In this document: in pieces, positions 15,987 to 25,476 of the stretch
How the letters are laid out: every line of letters starts with the position of its first letter
Position numbering within the stretch: the stretch's first letter is position 1
Source: Sulfurospirillaceae bacterium
GTDB lineage: Bacteria; Campylobacterota; Campylobacteria; Campylobacterales; Sulfurospirillaceae
DNA length: 64,000 nt
NCBI GenBank assembly: GCA_028692875.1
Contig: JAQUWL010000005.1
Coordinates: 1-64,000, forward strand
Direction: 5' to 3'
Translations under genes and position numbers: made by a program
The notes under the pieces: generated by a model
What the model was told of the DNA's origin: nothing
What the model saw: the letters and a program-made list of their open reading frames with translations, nothing else
Database searches by the model: none

Positions 15987-17924
15987 ATGACAAATAGAGC
16001 TTATGTAACCACACCTATCTACTACGTAAATGATGTACCTCATATAGGACATGCTTATACAACCATCATTGCCGATACTATGGCACGATATTATAGGCTA
16101 AAGGGGTATGAGACATTTTTTCTCACAGGCACAGATGAGCATGGTCAAAAGATAGAACAAGCCGCCAAACTTAGAGGAAAAACGCCACAAAACTATGCTG
16201 ATGAGATTAGTGGCAAATTTAAAGAGCTTTGGGATAATTTTGACATTAGCTACGATAAATTTATTAGAACTACTGATGAGCAACACAAAATAGGCGTTCA
16301 AAAAGCATTTAAACAGATGTTCGACAAAGGGGATATCTATAAAGGCGAATACGAGGGTCACTACTGCGTAAGTTGTGAAACTTTTTTTACAGACACTCAA
16401 CTCATCGACAATGAAGGCTGTCCAGACTGCGGAAGAGCAACCACTCTTGTAAAAGAAGAGAGTTATTTTTTTAGACTTTCACAATATCAAGAAAAACTAC
16501 TCCAATGGTACAACGATGACGAGAGATGTGTGTTACCAAAAGGAAAGAAAAACGAGGTCATAAGCTTTGTAAAACAAGGGTTACGTGACCTTTCTATAAC
16601 TAGGACGAGCTTTGACTGGGGCGTTAAATTGCCCGAAGAGATGAATGATTCTAAACATGTTATGTATGTTTGGCTAGACGCTCTTTTAAACTATATCACA
16701 GGGCTAGGATACGGCAAAGACGATAAAAATATGCACTTTTGGCCTGCTACTATTCATCTAGTGGGCAAAGATATTTTGAGATTTCATGCGATTTATTGGC
16801 CTGCATTTTTGATGAGTTTAGACCTTCCTTTACCTAAACATGTAGGAGCACACGGCTGGTGGACAAGAAATGGCGAAAAAATGAGTAAATCCAAAGGCAA
16901 TGTCGTTAATCCAAAAGAGGTTGCAGACGCATATGGTTTGGAAAATTTTCGCTACTTTATGCTTCGAGAAGTCCCATTTGGACAAGATGGGGATTTTAGC
17001 CAAAAAGCATTGATTGACCGTATAAATTCGGATTTAGGCAATGAGCTAGGAAATCTTCTAAACCGCATTATTGGCATGAGTGGAAAATATAGCAACTTTG
17101 CCATCACTTCCAAAGATGTAAAAAAATATCACTCAAAAGAGCTAGAGAATGCTTTGTCTATTTTATCTACATGTGAGGCTTATTTGCTTGATTTGCAAAC
17201 AAACAGATACCTTGAGGAGTTATGGAAAGTACTTGCCATCGCAAATCAATCAATCACGCTTTATGAGCCATGGGTAAAAATCAAAGAGGGTAAAACAGAT
17301 GAGGCGTTGGCTACGGTTGCATTGGTGGCAAACTTATTGGCAAAGGTTACTATCTTGTTGTATCCAGTTATGCCAAAAACAACTCAAACCATCGGCAAAG
17401 CTATGAGTATCGAGATGACAACATCAACATATGAGCATCTTATTGGAGATAATGGTCTTTTAAAAGATTTTGTTATTGAAAAAGTTCCACCACTATTTCC
17501 TCGAGTAGAAGAGGAGCTAATCGCAAATGCTACGCCTATCGTAGAGTTGCTGGAGGCGGAAAAAACACAAAAGAAAAGCACAAAGAAAAAAGAAGAATCC
17601 ATCATAACTATCGACCAGTTTTTTGAGACATCATTGAAAATCGGCACCGTAATAGAGGTCAAAGAGGTAAGTGGAAGCGATAGATTGCTTCAACTAAAGG
17701 TCGATTTGGGTGAAAACCAACCACGACAAATCATCGCTGGCATAAAAGAATATTATGCTCCACAAGATTTGCTCAACACTCAAGTTTGTGTAGTCTCAAA
17801 TCTTAAACCTGCAAACATAATGGGACTTTTAAGCCAAGGTATGTTGCTGGCCGCCAAAGACAAACATGGTTTGAGCTTGATTCGTCCTGAAAATCCTAGA
17901 AAAAATGGTTCTTCTGTTGGATGA
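15987..17924 (+). CDS. metG: Methionyl-tRNA synthetase
   Basis: A 645-residue class I synthetase charging tRNA-Met. The HIGH motif is at 19-22, the zinc knuckle uses CVSC and CPDC (about 128-147), and KMSKSKG follows the catalytic fold at about residue 300. The C-terminal 100 residues form an EMAP/OB tRNA-binding domain after a lysine-rich linker. AGGAAA precedes the ATG. The stop overlaps the next gene by four bases. Confidence 0.97.
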   Translation: MTNRAYVTTPIYYVNDVPHIGHAYTTIIADTMARYYRLKGYETFFLTGTDEHGQKIEQAAKLRGKTPQNYADEISGKFKELWDNFDISYDKFIRTTDEQHKIGVQKAFKQMFDKGDIYKGEYEGHYCVSCETFFTDTQLIDNEGCPDCGRATTLVKEESYFFRLSQYQEKLLQWYNDDERCVLPKGKKNEVISFVKQGLRDLSITRTSFDWGVKLPEEMNDSKHVMYVWLDALLNYITGLGYGKDDKNMHFWPATIHLVGKDILRFHAIYWPAFLMSLDLPLPKHVGAHGWWTRNGEKMSKSKGNVVNPKEVADAYGLENFRYFMLREVPFGQDGDFSQKALIDRINSDLGNELGNLLNRIIGMSGKYSNFAITSKDVKKYHSKELENALSILSTCEAYLLDLQTNRYLEELWKVLAIANQSITLYEPWVKIKEGKTDEALATVALVANLLAKVTILLYPVMPKTTQTIGKAMSIEMTTSTYEHLIGDNGLLKDFVIEKVPPLFPRVEEELIANATPIVELLEAEKTQKKSTKKKEESIITIDQFFETSLKIGTVIEVKEVSGSDRLLQLKVDLGENQPRQIIAGIKEYYAPQDLLNTQVCVVSNLKPANIMGLLSQGMLLAAKDKHGLSLIRPENPRKNGSSVG

Positions 17925-18922
17925 GAATAGAAAATCTTCTACGCATTACAAACGGAAGGCTATTAAATAGTCCTTCCATTGATGCCTTTGAAGGCATAGC
18001 CACAGACAGTAGTAAAGTGTGCCGAGGCGATCTGTTTATAGATATCAAGGACTCCAACGAAGATATCCAAAATGCCATCAAAAACGGAGCTTATGCGATT
18101 ATAGCTCAGCACCTACCATCTAAAGCGATTGATGAAGAGGTTGCATACTTACATGTAGCCTCCATAGAAAAATCTATGCTTAAACTAGGACGCTTTCTTA
18201 GTGCACAAAAAAATATCAAATTTACCATTATTGACGCTGTTCAAAAAGCACTTTTGGTCTCTCTTGGTCTAAGCAGAAAGATAAAAATACTCAGCAGTGG
18301 TTGGATAAACATCTTAAAAGAGTTGCAAAAAGCTTCAGAAAATGATCATTTTTTTATACTTGATGAGACAATAGCAAACACGTTAAATCCCCAATCAAAA
18401 CCCCTTATAAAAACAGCCAATCTTTTAAATTGCTCCTCTAAAGGGCTTTTTTTAACCTCTTTTGCACACAATCAAAAAGTTTATCAAGATATAAAAATAC
18501 CCTCTTTTTTCCTAGACCCACTTGGTAAAATATTGGCATATTTGGATGAAAATAGCATTGAATACAAACTAGAATCACTTTGTCATATAGAGCATTTTTT
18601 TCCGCTTTTCATAACGCAAAAGATTAAAAAAAAGGAATTTGGCACAACCGATAGAGTCCTTATATTTGAAAAAGATAAAACACTTTTTTTGCAAGAAAAA
18701 GCCTATCTTTCAAAAAAAATTCCCTCTTTCGATCTTCTTTTTTGTATGCCAACGACCAAAAAAAACCTACATGTAGAGAAAAATGTCTTCTTTTATAGTG
18801 AATGTAAAGATTTTGAAGCTCTCTGCAAATATGTCTTCAAATATGCTCTAGTGCTTGGAGATAAAAACGATTTTGAAGATTTTTTAAATAGAGATGTTGT
18901 GGTTCAAGCCTCTCTTTTTTAA
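17921..18922 (+). CDS. MurF-like N-domain protein lacking the ATP-binding domain
   Basis: A 333-residue cytoplasmic protein whose first 90 residues resemble the UDP-substrate domain of MurE/MurF ligases ([18 protein letters not shown], then NGAYAIIAQ). The expected GxxGKT P-loop and the central Mur-ligase core are absent; the rest (about 95-333) is Lys- and Phe-rich and not recognised. It could be a degenerate Mur ligase turned regulator or a distinct enzyme. It is translationally coupled to metG (ATGA overlap), and two TACATGTA octamers lie inside it. I recall an uncharacterised gene at this position in Campylobacter. Confidence 0.6.
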   Translation: MRIENLLRITNGRLLNSPSIDAFEGIATDSSKVCRGDLFIDIKDSNEDIQNAIKNGAYAIIAQHLPSKAIDEEVAYLHVASIEKSMLKLGRFLSAQKNIKFTIIDAVQKALLVSLGLSRKIKILSSGWINILKELQKASENDHFFILDETIANTLNPQSKPLIKTANLLNCSSKGLFLTSFAHNQKVYQDIKIPSFFLDPLGKILAYLDENSIEYKLESLCHIEHFFPLFITQKIKKKEFGTTDRVLIFEKDKTLFLQEKAYLSKKIPSFDLLFCMPTTKKNLHVEKNVFFYSECKDFEALCKYVFKYALVLGDKNDFEDFLNRDVVVQASLF

Positions 18923-18936
18923 CATTAAGGAAAAAT

Positions 18937-19356
18937 ATGCTGATTATTGAAAATGAAACAAGCCACTCTTTTGAAGAGGCTCTTCTTTATGCTATTTGCG
19001 ATGAGCACACTAGTAAAGAGGTAGAGTTAGTTATCGCAGATGATGCCTCTATGCTAGAGCTTAACCTGCAACACAGAGGCAAAGACAGCTCGACCGATGT
19101 CTTAAGCTTTCCACTCGAAGATTTTCCACACACGCCTCTAGGCTCTATCGTTATCAATATAGAGATGGCTCAAGAAAAGGCGATTGAGCTAGGGCATCAA
19201 ACGAAAGATGAGATTGCTCTGCTTTTTATTCACGGACTATTGCATCTTTTGGGCTATGACCACGAGTGCGATAATGGAGAGATGCGAGAAAAAGAGGAGG
19301 AGCTTATCGAAAAATACGCCCTACCTAAAAGCCTTATTACAAGAGTTCTTGAGTAA
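18937..19356 (+). CDS. ybeY: Endoribonuclease YbeY (rRNA maturation)
   Basis: A 139-residue zinc-dependent RNase involved in 16S rRNA 3' maturation and ribosome quality control. The metal motif [12 protein letters not shown] (about 104-115) carries the three conserved histidines, and [13 protein letters not shown] is the other family signature. AAGGA lies five bases before the ATG. Its stop abuts the stop of the convergent mrdA gene with no space, and no terminator is visible between them. Confidence 0.95.
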   Translation: MLIIENETSHSFEEALLYAICDEHTSKEVELVIADDASMLELNLQHRGKDSSTDVLSFPLEDFPHTPLGSIVINIEMAQEKAIELGHQTKDEIALLFIHGLLHLLGYDHECDNGEMREKEEELIEKYALPKSLITRVLE

Positions 19357-21147
19357 CTACTGCTCGATATAGCCTAGCTCTAAAAGTTTGTCGTAGATTT
19401 GGGACACCATGGGTCCAGCCTCACTTCCTCCATGCCCTCCATGCTCTATCATAATTGTAACCGCATATTGAGGATTATTAAAAGGTGCGTATGTTGTTAG
19501 CCACGCATGAGAACGCTGATAATACTCCATGTCTTGCTCTTTCATCCTCTTTTTTTCTGTTTGTGAAATACCAACAACTTGTGCAGTTCCAGTTTTTCCT
19601 GCGATTTTTACTTTTGATTTTACGTATCTGTTTGCAGTTCCTCCGGCAGAGTTAACAACATCATGCATAGCCTCTCTCGTTATTTTAAGATACTTCTTCT
19701 CGTTTTCGCTAAATATACTATTGTCTATTTCATACAAAACATCATTGCCGTCTATCTTGGAGACAAAATGAGGTGTTACTCCATACCCAGTAGCCAATAG
19801 TGCTGTATAACGGGCTACTTGTAGCGGGGTTACCAAAAAATAACCTTGCCCAATAGATGTAATAAGTGTTTCTCCTTGATACCAGCCTTGTCTATATTTT
19901 TGCATTTTCCATGCTCTTCCTGGAACTGAGCCTACAAACTCTCTAGGCAAATCAATATTTGTTTTTTTTGCAAAACCTATCTTTTCTAAAAATGGAGAGA
20001 TATTGTCTATGCCACCTTTAAGACTTGCCTTGTAAAAATAATCATCACAACTCTCTTTAATAGCACGCATATAGTTTACAGAGCCATGCCCATCTTTTTT
20101 CCAACAACGAAAATCTCTACCGCCAAGCTCCAAAGTCCCAGTACACCAAAAATTTGTATAAGGAGTGATGATTCCAGAACTTAAAAGTGCAAGTCCGACC
20201 CCCATTTTTATAACAGAACCCGGAGGATACAATCCATTGATAAGTTTATTGGTAAAAGGGTGGTTCAAGTCTGTAGCCAAAGCACTCCATTCCTCTTGCG
20301 AAAGACCACTTACAAATCTATTTAAATCATACTCTGGAAAGCTACCTGCGACCAATATCTCACCGTTTCTAACGTCCATTATAACAACAGCGCCGCTCTT
20401 ACCCTCAAAAAGGGTTGCTACATACTTTTGCAACTCTATATCAATACTCAATACAATATCGCTACTCTTGGGAAGGCTTTTTGAAACCTCTTCTATCTCT
20501 TGATTGAACGCAGTTACTTTAATTTTTTTGTAGCCTTTTTCGCCCTGCAAAACACCGTTATAATGTTTTTCAATGCCTGTTCTTCCAGAATATCCCACGA
20601 GCTTTGCCACAGGATCATCTTTTGCCTCATTTATGTCTGTTTTTCCAACATATCCCACAACATGTGACGCCAAATCTCCGTGCGGATATTGTCTTTTTGA
20701 AGATATCTCTATTTTGAGATTTTCCCGCATAGATATCTTTGAAAAAACAGGCAAAATACTCTCGTGAGAGACAAAGCTTATTACCGGGACAAAATCGTGA
20801 CCATAAGGAGAGTCCAATCTAAGATACTGCTTTTTCATCTCTGCAACACTGTAAAGAGGCAATATTTCAGATAAAAAAGCTATCTCCTTTTCTAAAATAT
20901 GGATATTTTGCTTGGAGCTTAACTGAGGTCGCACACCTATTGAAAATCCTAGTTTGTTTACGGAAAGAGGTTTGTTGTTTCTATCCAGTATGGCACCTCG
21001 CAAAGGCGGAAGCTCAATCGTTTTAACTGCATTTTGTTTGGCAATCTCTTCGTAATAGGCGTTTGATTTTATACTGATATAGTAGATTCTAACAAGCAAG
21101 ACAAGCCATACAAACGCAAAAAAATATAAAAGTATCTTTATTCTCAT
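19357..21147 (-). CDS. mrdA: Penicillin-binding protein 2 (elongasome transpeptidase)
   Basis: A 596-residue class B PBP that crosslinks peptidoglycan during cell elongation with RodA (46.9 kb). It has one N-terminal membrane helix, a PBP dimer domain (GAILDRNNKPLS near 54), and a transpeptidase domain with SVIK (active-site Ser), a SxD-type SCD in KESCDD, and KTGTAQ. Length is typical. Its start overlaps the stop of an MreD-like membrane protein by four bases. Confidence 0.94.
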   Translation of the reverse strand: MRIKILLYFFAFVWLVLLVRIYYISIKSNAYYEEIAKQNAVKTIELPPLRGAILDRNNKPLSVNKLGFSIGVRPQLSSKQNIHILEKEIAFLSEILPLYSVAEMKKQYLRLDSPYGHDFVPVISFVSHESILPVFSKISMRENLKIEISSKRQYPHGDLASHVVGYVGKTDINEAKDDPVAKLVGYSGRTGIEKHYNGVLQGEKGYKKIKVTAFNQEIEEVSKSLPKSSDIVLSIDIELQKYVATLFEGKSGAVVIMDVRNGEILVAGSFPEYDLNRFVSGLSQEEWSALATDLNHPFTNKLINGLYPPGSVIKMGVGLALLSSGIITPYTNFWCTGTLELGGRDFRCWKKDGHGSVNYMRAIKESCDDYFYKASLKGGIDNISPFLEKIGFAKKTNIDLPREFVGSVPGRAWKMQKYRQGWYQGETLITSIGQGYFLVTPLQVARYTALLATGYGVTPHFVSKIDGNDVLYEIDNSIFSENEKKYLKITREAMHDVVNSAGGTANRYVKSKVKIAGKTGTAQVVGISQTEKKRMKEQDMEYYQRSHAWLTTYAPFNNPQYAVTIMIEHGGHGGSEAGPMVSQIYDKLLELGYIEQ

Positions 21148-21614
21148 CGCTTCACTTCAAACAAAACATAAGAGAAAAAACAATCAAATAAAATATAGTA
21201 GATGTACTCATAGCCCAAATGATAAAAAGGTAAGTTTAAAACGTAAGATGCAAGATTATTGACTGCAAAATGTCCAAGATAGGCTGTTACAACATATCCT
21301 GTCAAAATACAATTTCCACAATTTGTAAAATTTTGTATCTTCTGTTCAATAAAATAGTAAAAAACAATAAAAAACACAATAGAAGAGAAAAGATAAAAAC
21401 CTTTATTTAAATCAAAAAAAATCAGATATAAAAACGAGAGTGTCACAAAAAATATCTTCTCTTTGTTGTCTATATTGATAACTATATAACAAAAAAATAG
21501 CCCAAGCAAAGGAGGAATAATAGTATACACGGATGAGAGAATCTGAATAAAAACTATAAAAACCGCAAATAAAAAGGTTTTTAGATATTTTTGATCAGAG
21601 CTACTTCGTCGCAT
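21144..21614 (-). CDS. Polytopic membrane protein in the MreD position
   Basis: A 156-residue hydrophobic protein with five to six membrane helices, directly upstream of and overlapping mrdA. Size, topology and location suggest an MreD-like elongasome subunit, but the sequence alone does not prove it. The start is uncertain: the ATG at 21614 leaves a 34-base overlap with the upstream acetyltransferase, an ATG at 21641 a 61-base overlap; neither has a strong ribosome site. Confidence 0.6.
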   Translation of the reverse strand: MRRSSSDQKYLKTFLFAVFIVFIQILSSVYTIIPPLLGLFFCYIVINIDNKEKIFFVTLSFLYLIFFDLNKGFYLFSSIVFFIVFYYFIEQKIQNFTNCGNCILTGYVVTAYLGHFAVNNLASYVLNLPFYHLGYEYIYYILFDCFFSYVLFEVKR

Positions 21615-22039
21615 ATAGGAAAGTGTTTGCATTTGATACAATCAGCCCAAATTTTTTGGGATGGTAGTGACTCTTTGGGGATTTCAACAAAACCAACAGA
21701 TTCAAAAAAACTCTTTTTGTAAGTTAGGGTAAAAACCTTTTTAACACCTAGCTCAACACCCTCTTTAAGAAGAGCATTCACAATACCCTTTCCTATCCCT
21801 TGTCCTCGGTACGCCTCATCAACCACCAAACTTCTTATTTCTGCTAAATCATCAGCATGAAAATGCAAAGCACCAAAACCTATAATTTTATCTTCATCTT
21901 TGGCGAGAATATATGAGCGTATATTTGTCGCCATCTCATCAGAGCTTCTAAACAAAATAATGCCTTTTTCAACTTCGCTCTTAACAAGTTGTTGCATCAA
22001 AGATATATCGCTTAATTTTGCTTTAGTAAATAAAATCAT
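21581..22039 (-). CDS. GNAT acetyltransferase, short ArgA-like N-acetylglutamate synthase
   Basis: A 152-residue GNAT protein with the acetyl-CoA loop RGQGIGKGI at about 88 and a C-terminal CIKCKHFPICDEVAL cysteine cluster. Short single-domain ArgA proteins with this tail are known from several bacteria that lack the kinase-like ArgA domain, so a role in the first step of arginine synthesis is likely. It overlaps engB by four bases. Confidence 0.72.
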   Translation of the reverse strand: MILFTKAKLSDISLMQQLVKSEVEKGIILFRSSDEMATNIRSYILAKDEDKIIGFGALHFHADDLAEIRSLVVDEAYRGQGIGKGIVNALLKEGVELGVKKVFTLTYKKSFFESVGFVEIPKESLPSQKIWADCIKCKHFPICDEVALIKNI

Positions 22040-22638
22040 AAGACAACTCCAAAAAGTCTATTAAAAATCTCTTCCACCGCTTTAGAAATACCTTTTTTGC
22101 TACTGCTCGAAACTAAAAGTGAGTTTGGAAAATTTTTCAAAACAACTCCTGTCTCTTTTTGTGTCAATTTGTCTGATTTTGTAAAAATCGTTATCATTTG
22201 CTGGTCTGGTCTTAAAATCTCTTTTATATATGCATCAACATCTTTGTCTATCTCCAAAAACGGATGTCTTGAATCCACCAGGTGAACAAAAAGTCTTATT
22301 GATGTTCTTTGCTGAATAAACCTATTTAGACTTTTTTGCCACTCCTCTTTCATTCCCTTTGAAACTCTTGCGTATCCAAATCCTGGCAAATCAACAAATC
22401 TTGCCAAAAAAAGTTCCTTATCCCTTAAAAATGTTACATTAAAGAAATTTATAAGTCTTGTTTTCCCTGGAGTAGATGAGCTTTTTGCCAACCCTTTTCT
22501 GTTTGTTAAAGCGTTAATGATGGAGCTTTTTCCAACGTTACTACGTCCTAAAAAAACGACCTCTCCTACATCCTCGGAAGAGCATTGTTCAATTGTTGAG
22601 GCAGATGTAAGAAAAACAGCATCCCTGATTGCAACCAC
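22036..22638 (-). CDS. engB: Ribosome biogenesis GTPase EngB/YsxC
   Basis: A 200-residue GTPase needed for large-subunit assembly. G1 is GRSNVGKSS (about 31-39), G3 DLPGFG, G4 TKSD and G5 SSSS. It lies one base after lptA in a packed minus-strand run. Confidence 0.94.
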   Translation of the reverse strand: MVAIRDAVFLTSASTIEQCSSEDVGEVVFLGRSNVGKSSIINALTNRKGLAKSSSTPGKTRLINFFNVTFLRDKELFLARFVDLPGFGYARVSKGMKEEWQKSLNRFIQQRTSIRLFVHLVDSRHPFLEIDKDVDAYIKEILRPDQQMITIFTKSDKLTQKETGVVLKNFPNSLLVSSSSKKGISKAVEEIFNRLFGVVL

Positions 22639-23103
22639 CTATTTTTTATCCTCTACCTTGAATATAAACTTAACAGGTGTACCCTGCTTTCCGTCCACCT
22701 CATATCTTCCAGTTTTTTGGTCAATTGAGACAAAATCTCCATACACTTTTTTATCGGTATCAATTTCATGCATAAATGCTTTTTTTTCAAGCGTGTATTT
22801 ATTGGCAATAGGGTCATATACCAATTTTTCAGCCTCTGCATAGTATCTTTTATTATTCATAATCATATTTATTTTTGCATCGCCTGTAGCTGTGTATTTT
22901 AGCGGTTGTTTTTTATCATCAAAATCTATAACTATTTTTTTTGCAGTTAGTTTGTCTTTCTCTTTAGTTACTTTAACATTGCCCTCAAAAACACTGATTT
23001 TTTTTGCTTCATCTGCTGAAAACTTATCCGCCGTAATCTCCACTTGAGATGTTGCTCCCATAGCTAAAACGCTAGCAAGCAAAAATGCAAAAATATATCT
23101 CAT
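22639..23103 (-). CDS. lptA: LPS transport periplasmic protein LptA
   Basis: A 154-residue protein with a signal peptide (cleavage after AMG/ATS region, about 17-19) and an OstA/LptA beta-jellyroll beginning VEITADKFSADEA. It bridges LPS transport from LptC to the outer-membrane LptD. It follows lptC directly (stop and start adjacent). Confidence 0.88.
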   Translation of the reverse strand: MRYIFAFLLASVLAMGATSQVEITADKFSADEAKKISVFEGNVKVTKEKDKLTAKKIVIDFDDKKQPLKYTATGDAKINMIMNNKRYYAEAEKLVYDPIANKYTLEKKAFMHEIDTDKKVYGDFVSIDQKTGRYEVDGKQGTPVKFIFKVEDKK

Positions 23104-23634
23104 CTATCTTTTCTCCATAATTATAGTCGAATGTATACTAAGAGCCGATATTTTGCCCTCTTTCATCTGATAAACAAATGAATTGCCCTCGGTTGTGCTA
23201 TTTTTTTGTGTAAACACAAAAGGAATATCACTACTTAAAATTTTATTTTTGACATCATATTTTATCTCATCGCCTGTCAACTTTAAACCATCAGTTCGCT
23301 CATAATGCGTATCTTTGGAAAAAGTCAAAATACCATCTTTTTGGATACCTCTTTTTGACCTTAAAATATCAATAAGACCTGTATCTCCCTTATGCATAGC
23401 ATCAATATCCAGAAGAACATCAAAACCATCATACCTGCTGAGGTTTTTGGCAAATAAAATGGCTCTCAGCCCACCATTATCTATTTGATAACTTTTAATA
23501 TCAAATAGTTCAATATTTGGGATTTTAGTGCCATCAGCTCTATATTCTTCTATTTTATATGGGTTCTTTAGCAACAGAAATATCATAACTGCGAAAAATA
23601 AAATCGCTCCGTAATATAGTATTTTTATGGCCAA
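23104..23634 (-). CDS. lptC: LPS export protein LptC
   Basis: A 176-residue protein with one N-terminal membrane helix (about 6-24) and a periplasmic LptC-type beta domain. The assignment rests on topology, size and position between kdsC and lptA, the same order as in many Gram-negative genomes. It overlaps kdsC by 10 bases. Confidence 0.8.
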   Translation of the reverse strand: MAIKILYYGAILFFAVMIFLLLKNPYKIEEYRADGTKIPNIELFDIKSYQIDNGGLRAILFAKNLSRYDGFDVLLDIDAMHKGDTGLIDILRSKRGIQKDGILTFSKDTHYERTDGLKLTGDEIKYDVKNKILSSDIPFVFTQKNSTTEGNSFVYQMKEGKISALSIHSTIIMEKR

Positions 23635-24122
23635 AGTTTTAAAAACTCCCCTGTAAGATTTTCCCTCTCTAGCACCATGTCAATCATCTCTCTAACTGCA
23701 CCTTTTCCGCCTTTGCTTGAGAGTACTACATCGACTTCTTTTTGCACGATTTTCATTGCATCAGCAGGACAGAAAGATAGCTCAACAGCTCTTAGTAACG
23801 ACAAATCATTTATATCATCGCCGATTGCCGCAACATTTTCCCAAGCCAAGGAAGCCTCTTTTAATATTGCCTCCAAAACACTCTTTTTATCTTTGACGTC
23901 TTGATAAAGATAATTTATCCCAAGCTCTTTAGCTCTTTTTTCGACCAAAGCTGATTTGCGACCTGTTATGACGGCACTTTTTTTGCCCAATTTCATCCAC
24001 GAAACAATACCAAAGCCATCTTTTACGTTAAAAACCTTAACCTCAAAAGAGGGGTCATTCCCATAGATAATACCACCATCGGTCATACAACCGTCTACAT
24101 CAAAAACAAGAAGTTCAATCAC
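23625..24122 (-). CDS. kdsC: 3-deoxy-D-manno-octulosonate 8-phosphate phosphatase KdsC
   Basis: A 165-residue HAD hydrolase (C0 class) with the nucleophile motif FDVDGCMTDGG at residue 6, VITGRKS, and GDDINDL. It removes phosphate from KDO-8-P for the LPS core. It overlaps hisB by four bases. Confidence 0.9.
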   Translation of the reverse strand: MIELLVFDVDGCMTDGGIIYGNDPSFEVKVFNVKDGFGIVSWMKLGKKSAVITGRKSALVEKRAKELGINYLYQDVKDKKSVLEAILKEASLAWENVAAIGDDINDLSLLRAVELSFCPADAMKIVQKEVDVVLSSKGGKGAVREMIDMVLERENLTGEFLKLWP

Positions 24123-24691
24123 AACACGCCTTTTGTACTAGGAACACCTAGTCTCTCATTTTTAGCCAAAGCACGTCTTAGTGCGACTGCGAAAGATTTA
24201 AAGGTTGCCTCTAAAATATGATGTCTATTTTTTCCTCTTTTACACTCAAAATGGACTGTCAAACAAGCGTTTGTTACCAATGCTCTAAAGAACTCCTCTG
24301 CAAGCTCGCAATCAAACTCGCCCACTTTTCCATCAATCTCAACAGCATAAACAAGATAGGCTCTATTACTCAAGTCTAACGCACACTCAACACTTGCCTC
24401 ATCCATCACAACAACCGCATTGGAATATCTCTCAACACTGTTTATAGGATAAATCGCTTCCTTAAGTGCCTTTCCCAACACAATGCCAACATCCTCAACA
24501 CTATGATGAAAATCAACATGTATATCTCCATTACATGTAAGCTCCAAATCTATCAAAGAGTGCTTTGCAAACGCTTCTAACATATGGTCAAAAAAACCTA
24601 TACCTGTTGATATTTTTGCCTTTCCACTACCATTTAAATTCAGTTTTGCACAAATACTAGTCTCTTTAGTATCTCTTTTAATTTCTTTCAT
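24119..24691 (-). CDS. hisB: Imidazoleglycerol-phosphate dehydratase HisB
   Basis: A 190-residue monofunctional enzyme of histidine synthesis. The two metal motifs HVDFHHSVEDVGI (about 54-66) and KNRHHILEATFK are present. There is no fused phosphatase domain, as is normal outside enterobacteria. It sits between rlpA and kdsC rather than in a his operon. Confidence 0.95.
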   Translation of the reverse strand: MKEIKRDTKETSICAKLNLNGSGKAKISTGIGFFDHMLEAFAKHSLIDLELTCNGDIHVDFHHSVEDVGIVLGKALKEAIYPINSVERYSNAVVVMDEASVECALDLSNRAYLVYAVEIDGKVGEFDCELAEEFFRALVTNACLTVHFECKRGKNRHHILEATFKSFAVALRRALAKNERLGVPSTKGVL

Positions 24692-24693
24692 TT

Positions 24694-25476
24694 TTATTCC
24701 TTAACAATAAAAGAGCCTTTAAAAGCTCCTCTAGCTATAAAATCTCTAGCCTCATCTTCGCCGCCAAAACCTTTTAGCCAAACTCTATAAATAGGAGTAT
24801 TTTCAAAAATATGCTCTTTCATTACAGCACTATATCGTCCCTCAAGATTTTGATTGTCACTTGTAAATCTTTGTGCACCACTCTTGTTTCTAAATGCACC
24901 AATCTGCACAAAATAGTCATCAATAATAACGCTCTCTTTTACTGTTGGATTTGCATTAACAAAACCTCCAAATCCCACAACATCAAGTCTTACCGGTGCC
25001 GTTCCTTGATTTGCCATAGCTAGTTTTGTCGCCACCCCATAAGAGAGATCGATAATTCTAGTTCCAACAAAAGGACCACGATCATTGACTCTTAAAACAA
25101 CGCTTTTATTATTCTGAGTATTAGTAACTCTTAGCATTGTATTCATCGGAAGAGTTTTATGTGCAGCGGTCATGGCATACATATCATAATACTCTCCATT
25201 GGATGTTTTTTTTCCGTGAAAATCCTTACCATACCAACTAGCAATTCCAGAAAAAGAGTCTCCCACGCTTACTTGCGTAGGATAGTAAGTTTTACCCAAA
25301 ACAGTATAAGGTCTCATAGTTGCTCTATGCATACTTGGAGAATCTTTGACTATTGCGGGAGCGTCTTTACGTGAAAAATCTGAGACATCTTGATATCTAC
25401 TCTTGGTGGAGCACCCAAAAAAAACAAAAGCTATTAGTAAATAAATAAAAATCTTAGTATATCTTAGCGATAACAA
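24694..25476 (-). CDS. rlpA: RlpA-like septal lipoprotein/lytic transglycosylase with SPOR domain
   Basis: About 260 residues with a lipoprotein signal (FVFFGCS), a double-psi beta-barrel (GIASWYGKDFHGKKTSNGE through RVNDRGPF) and a C-terminal SPOR domain that binds denuded peptidoglycan. I choose a TTG start at 25476 because GGAG (25483-25486) lies six bases upstream and it gives a clean signal peptide; ATG starts exist at 25491 and 25506 but lie deeper inside mltD. It overlaps the mltD 3' end by about 23 bases. Confidence 0.88.
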   Translation of the reverse strand: MLSLRYTKIFIYLLIAFVFFGCSTKSRYQDVSDFSRKDAPAIVKDSPSMHRATMRPYTVLGKTYYPTQVSVGDSFSGIASWYGKDFHGKKTSNGEYYDMYAMTAAHKTLPMNTMLRVTNTQNNKSVVLRVNDRGPFVGTRIIDLSYGVATKLAMANQGTAPVRLDVVGFGGFVNANPTVKESVIIDDYFVQIGAFRNKSGAQRFTSDNQNLEGRYSAVMKEHIFENTPIYRVWLKGFGGEDEARDFIARGAFKGSFIVKE

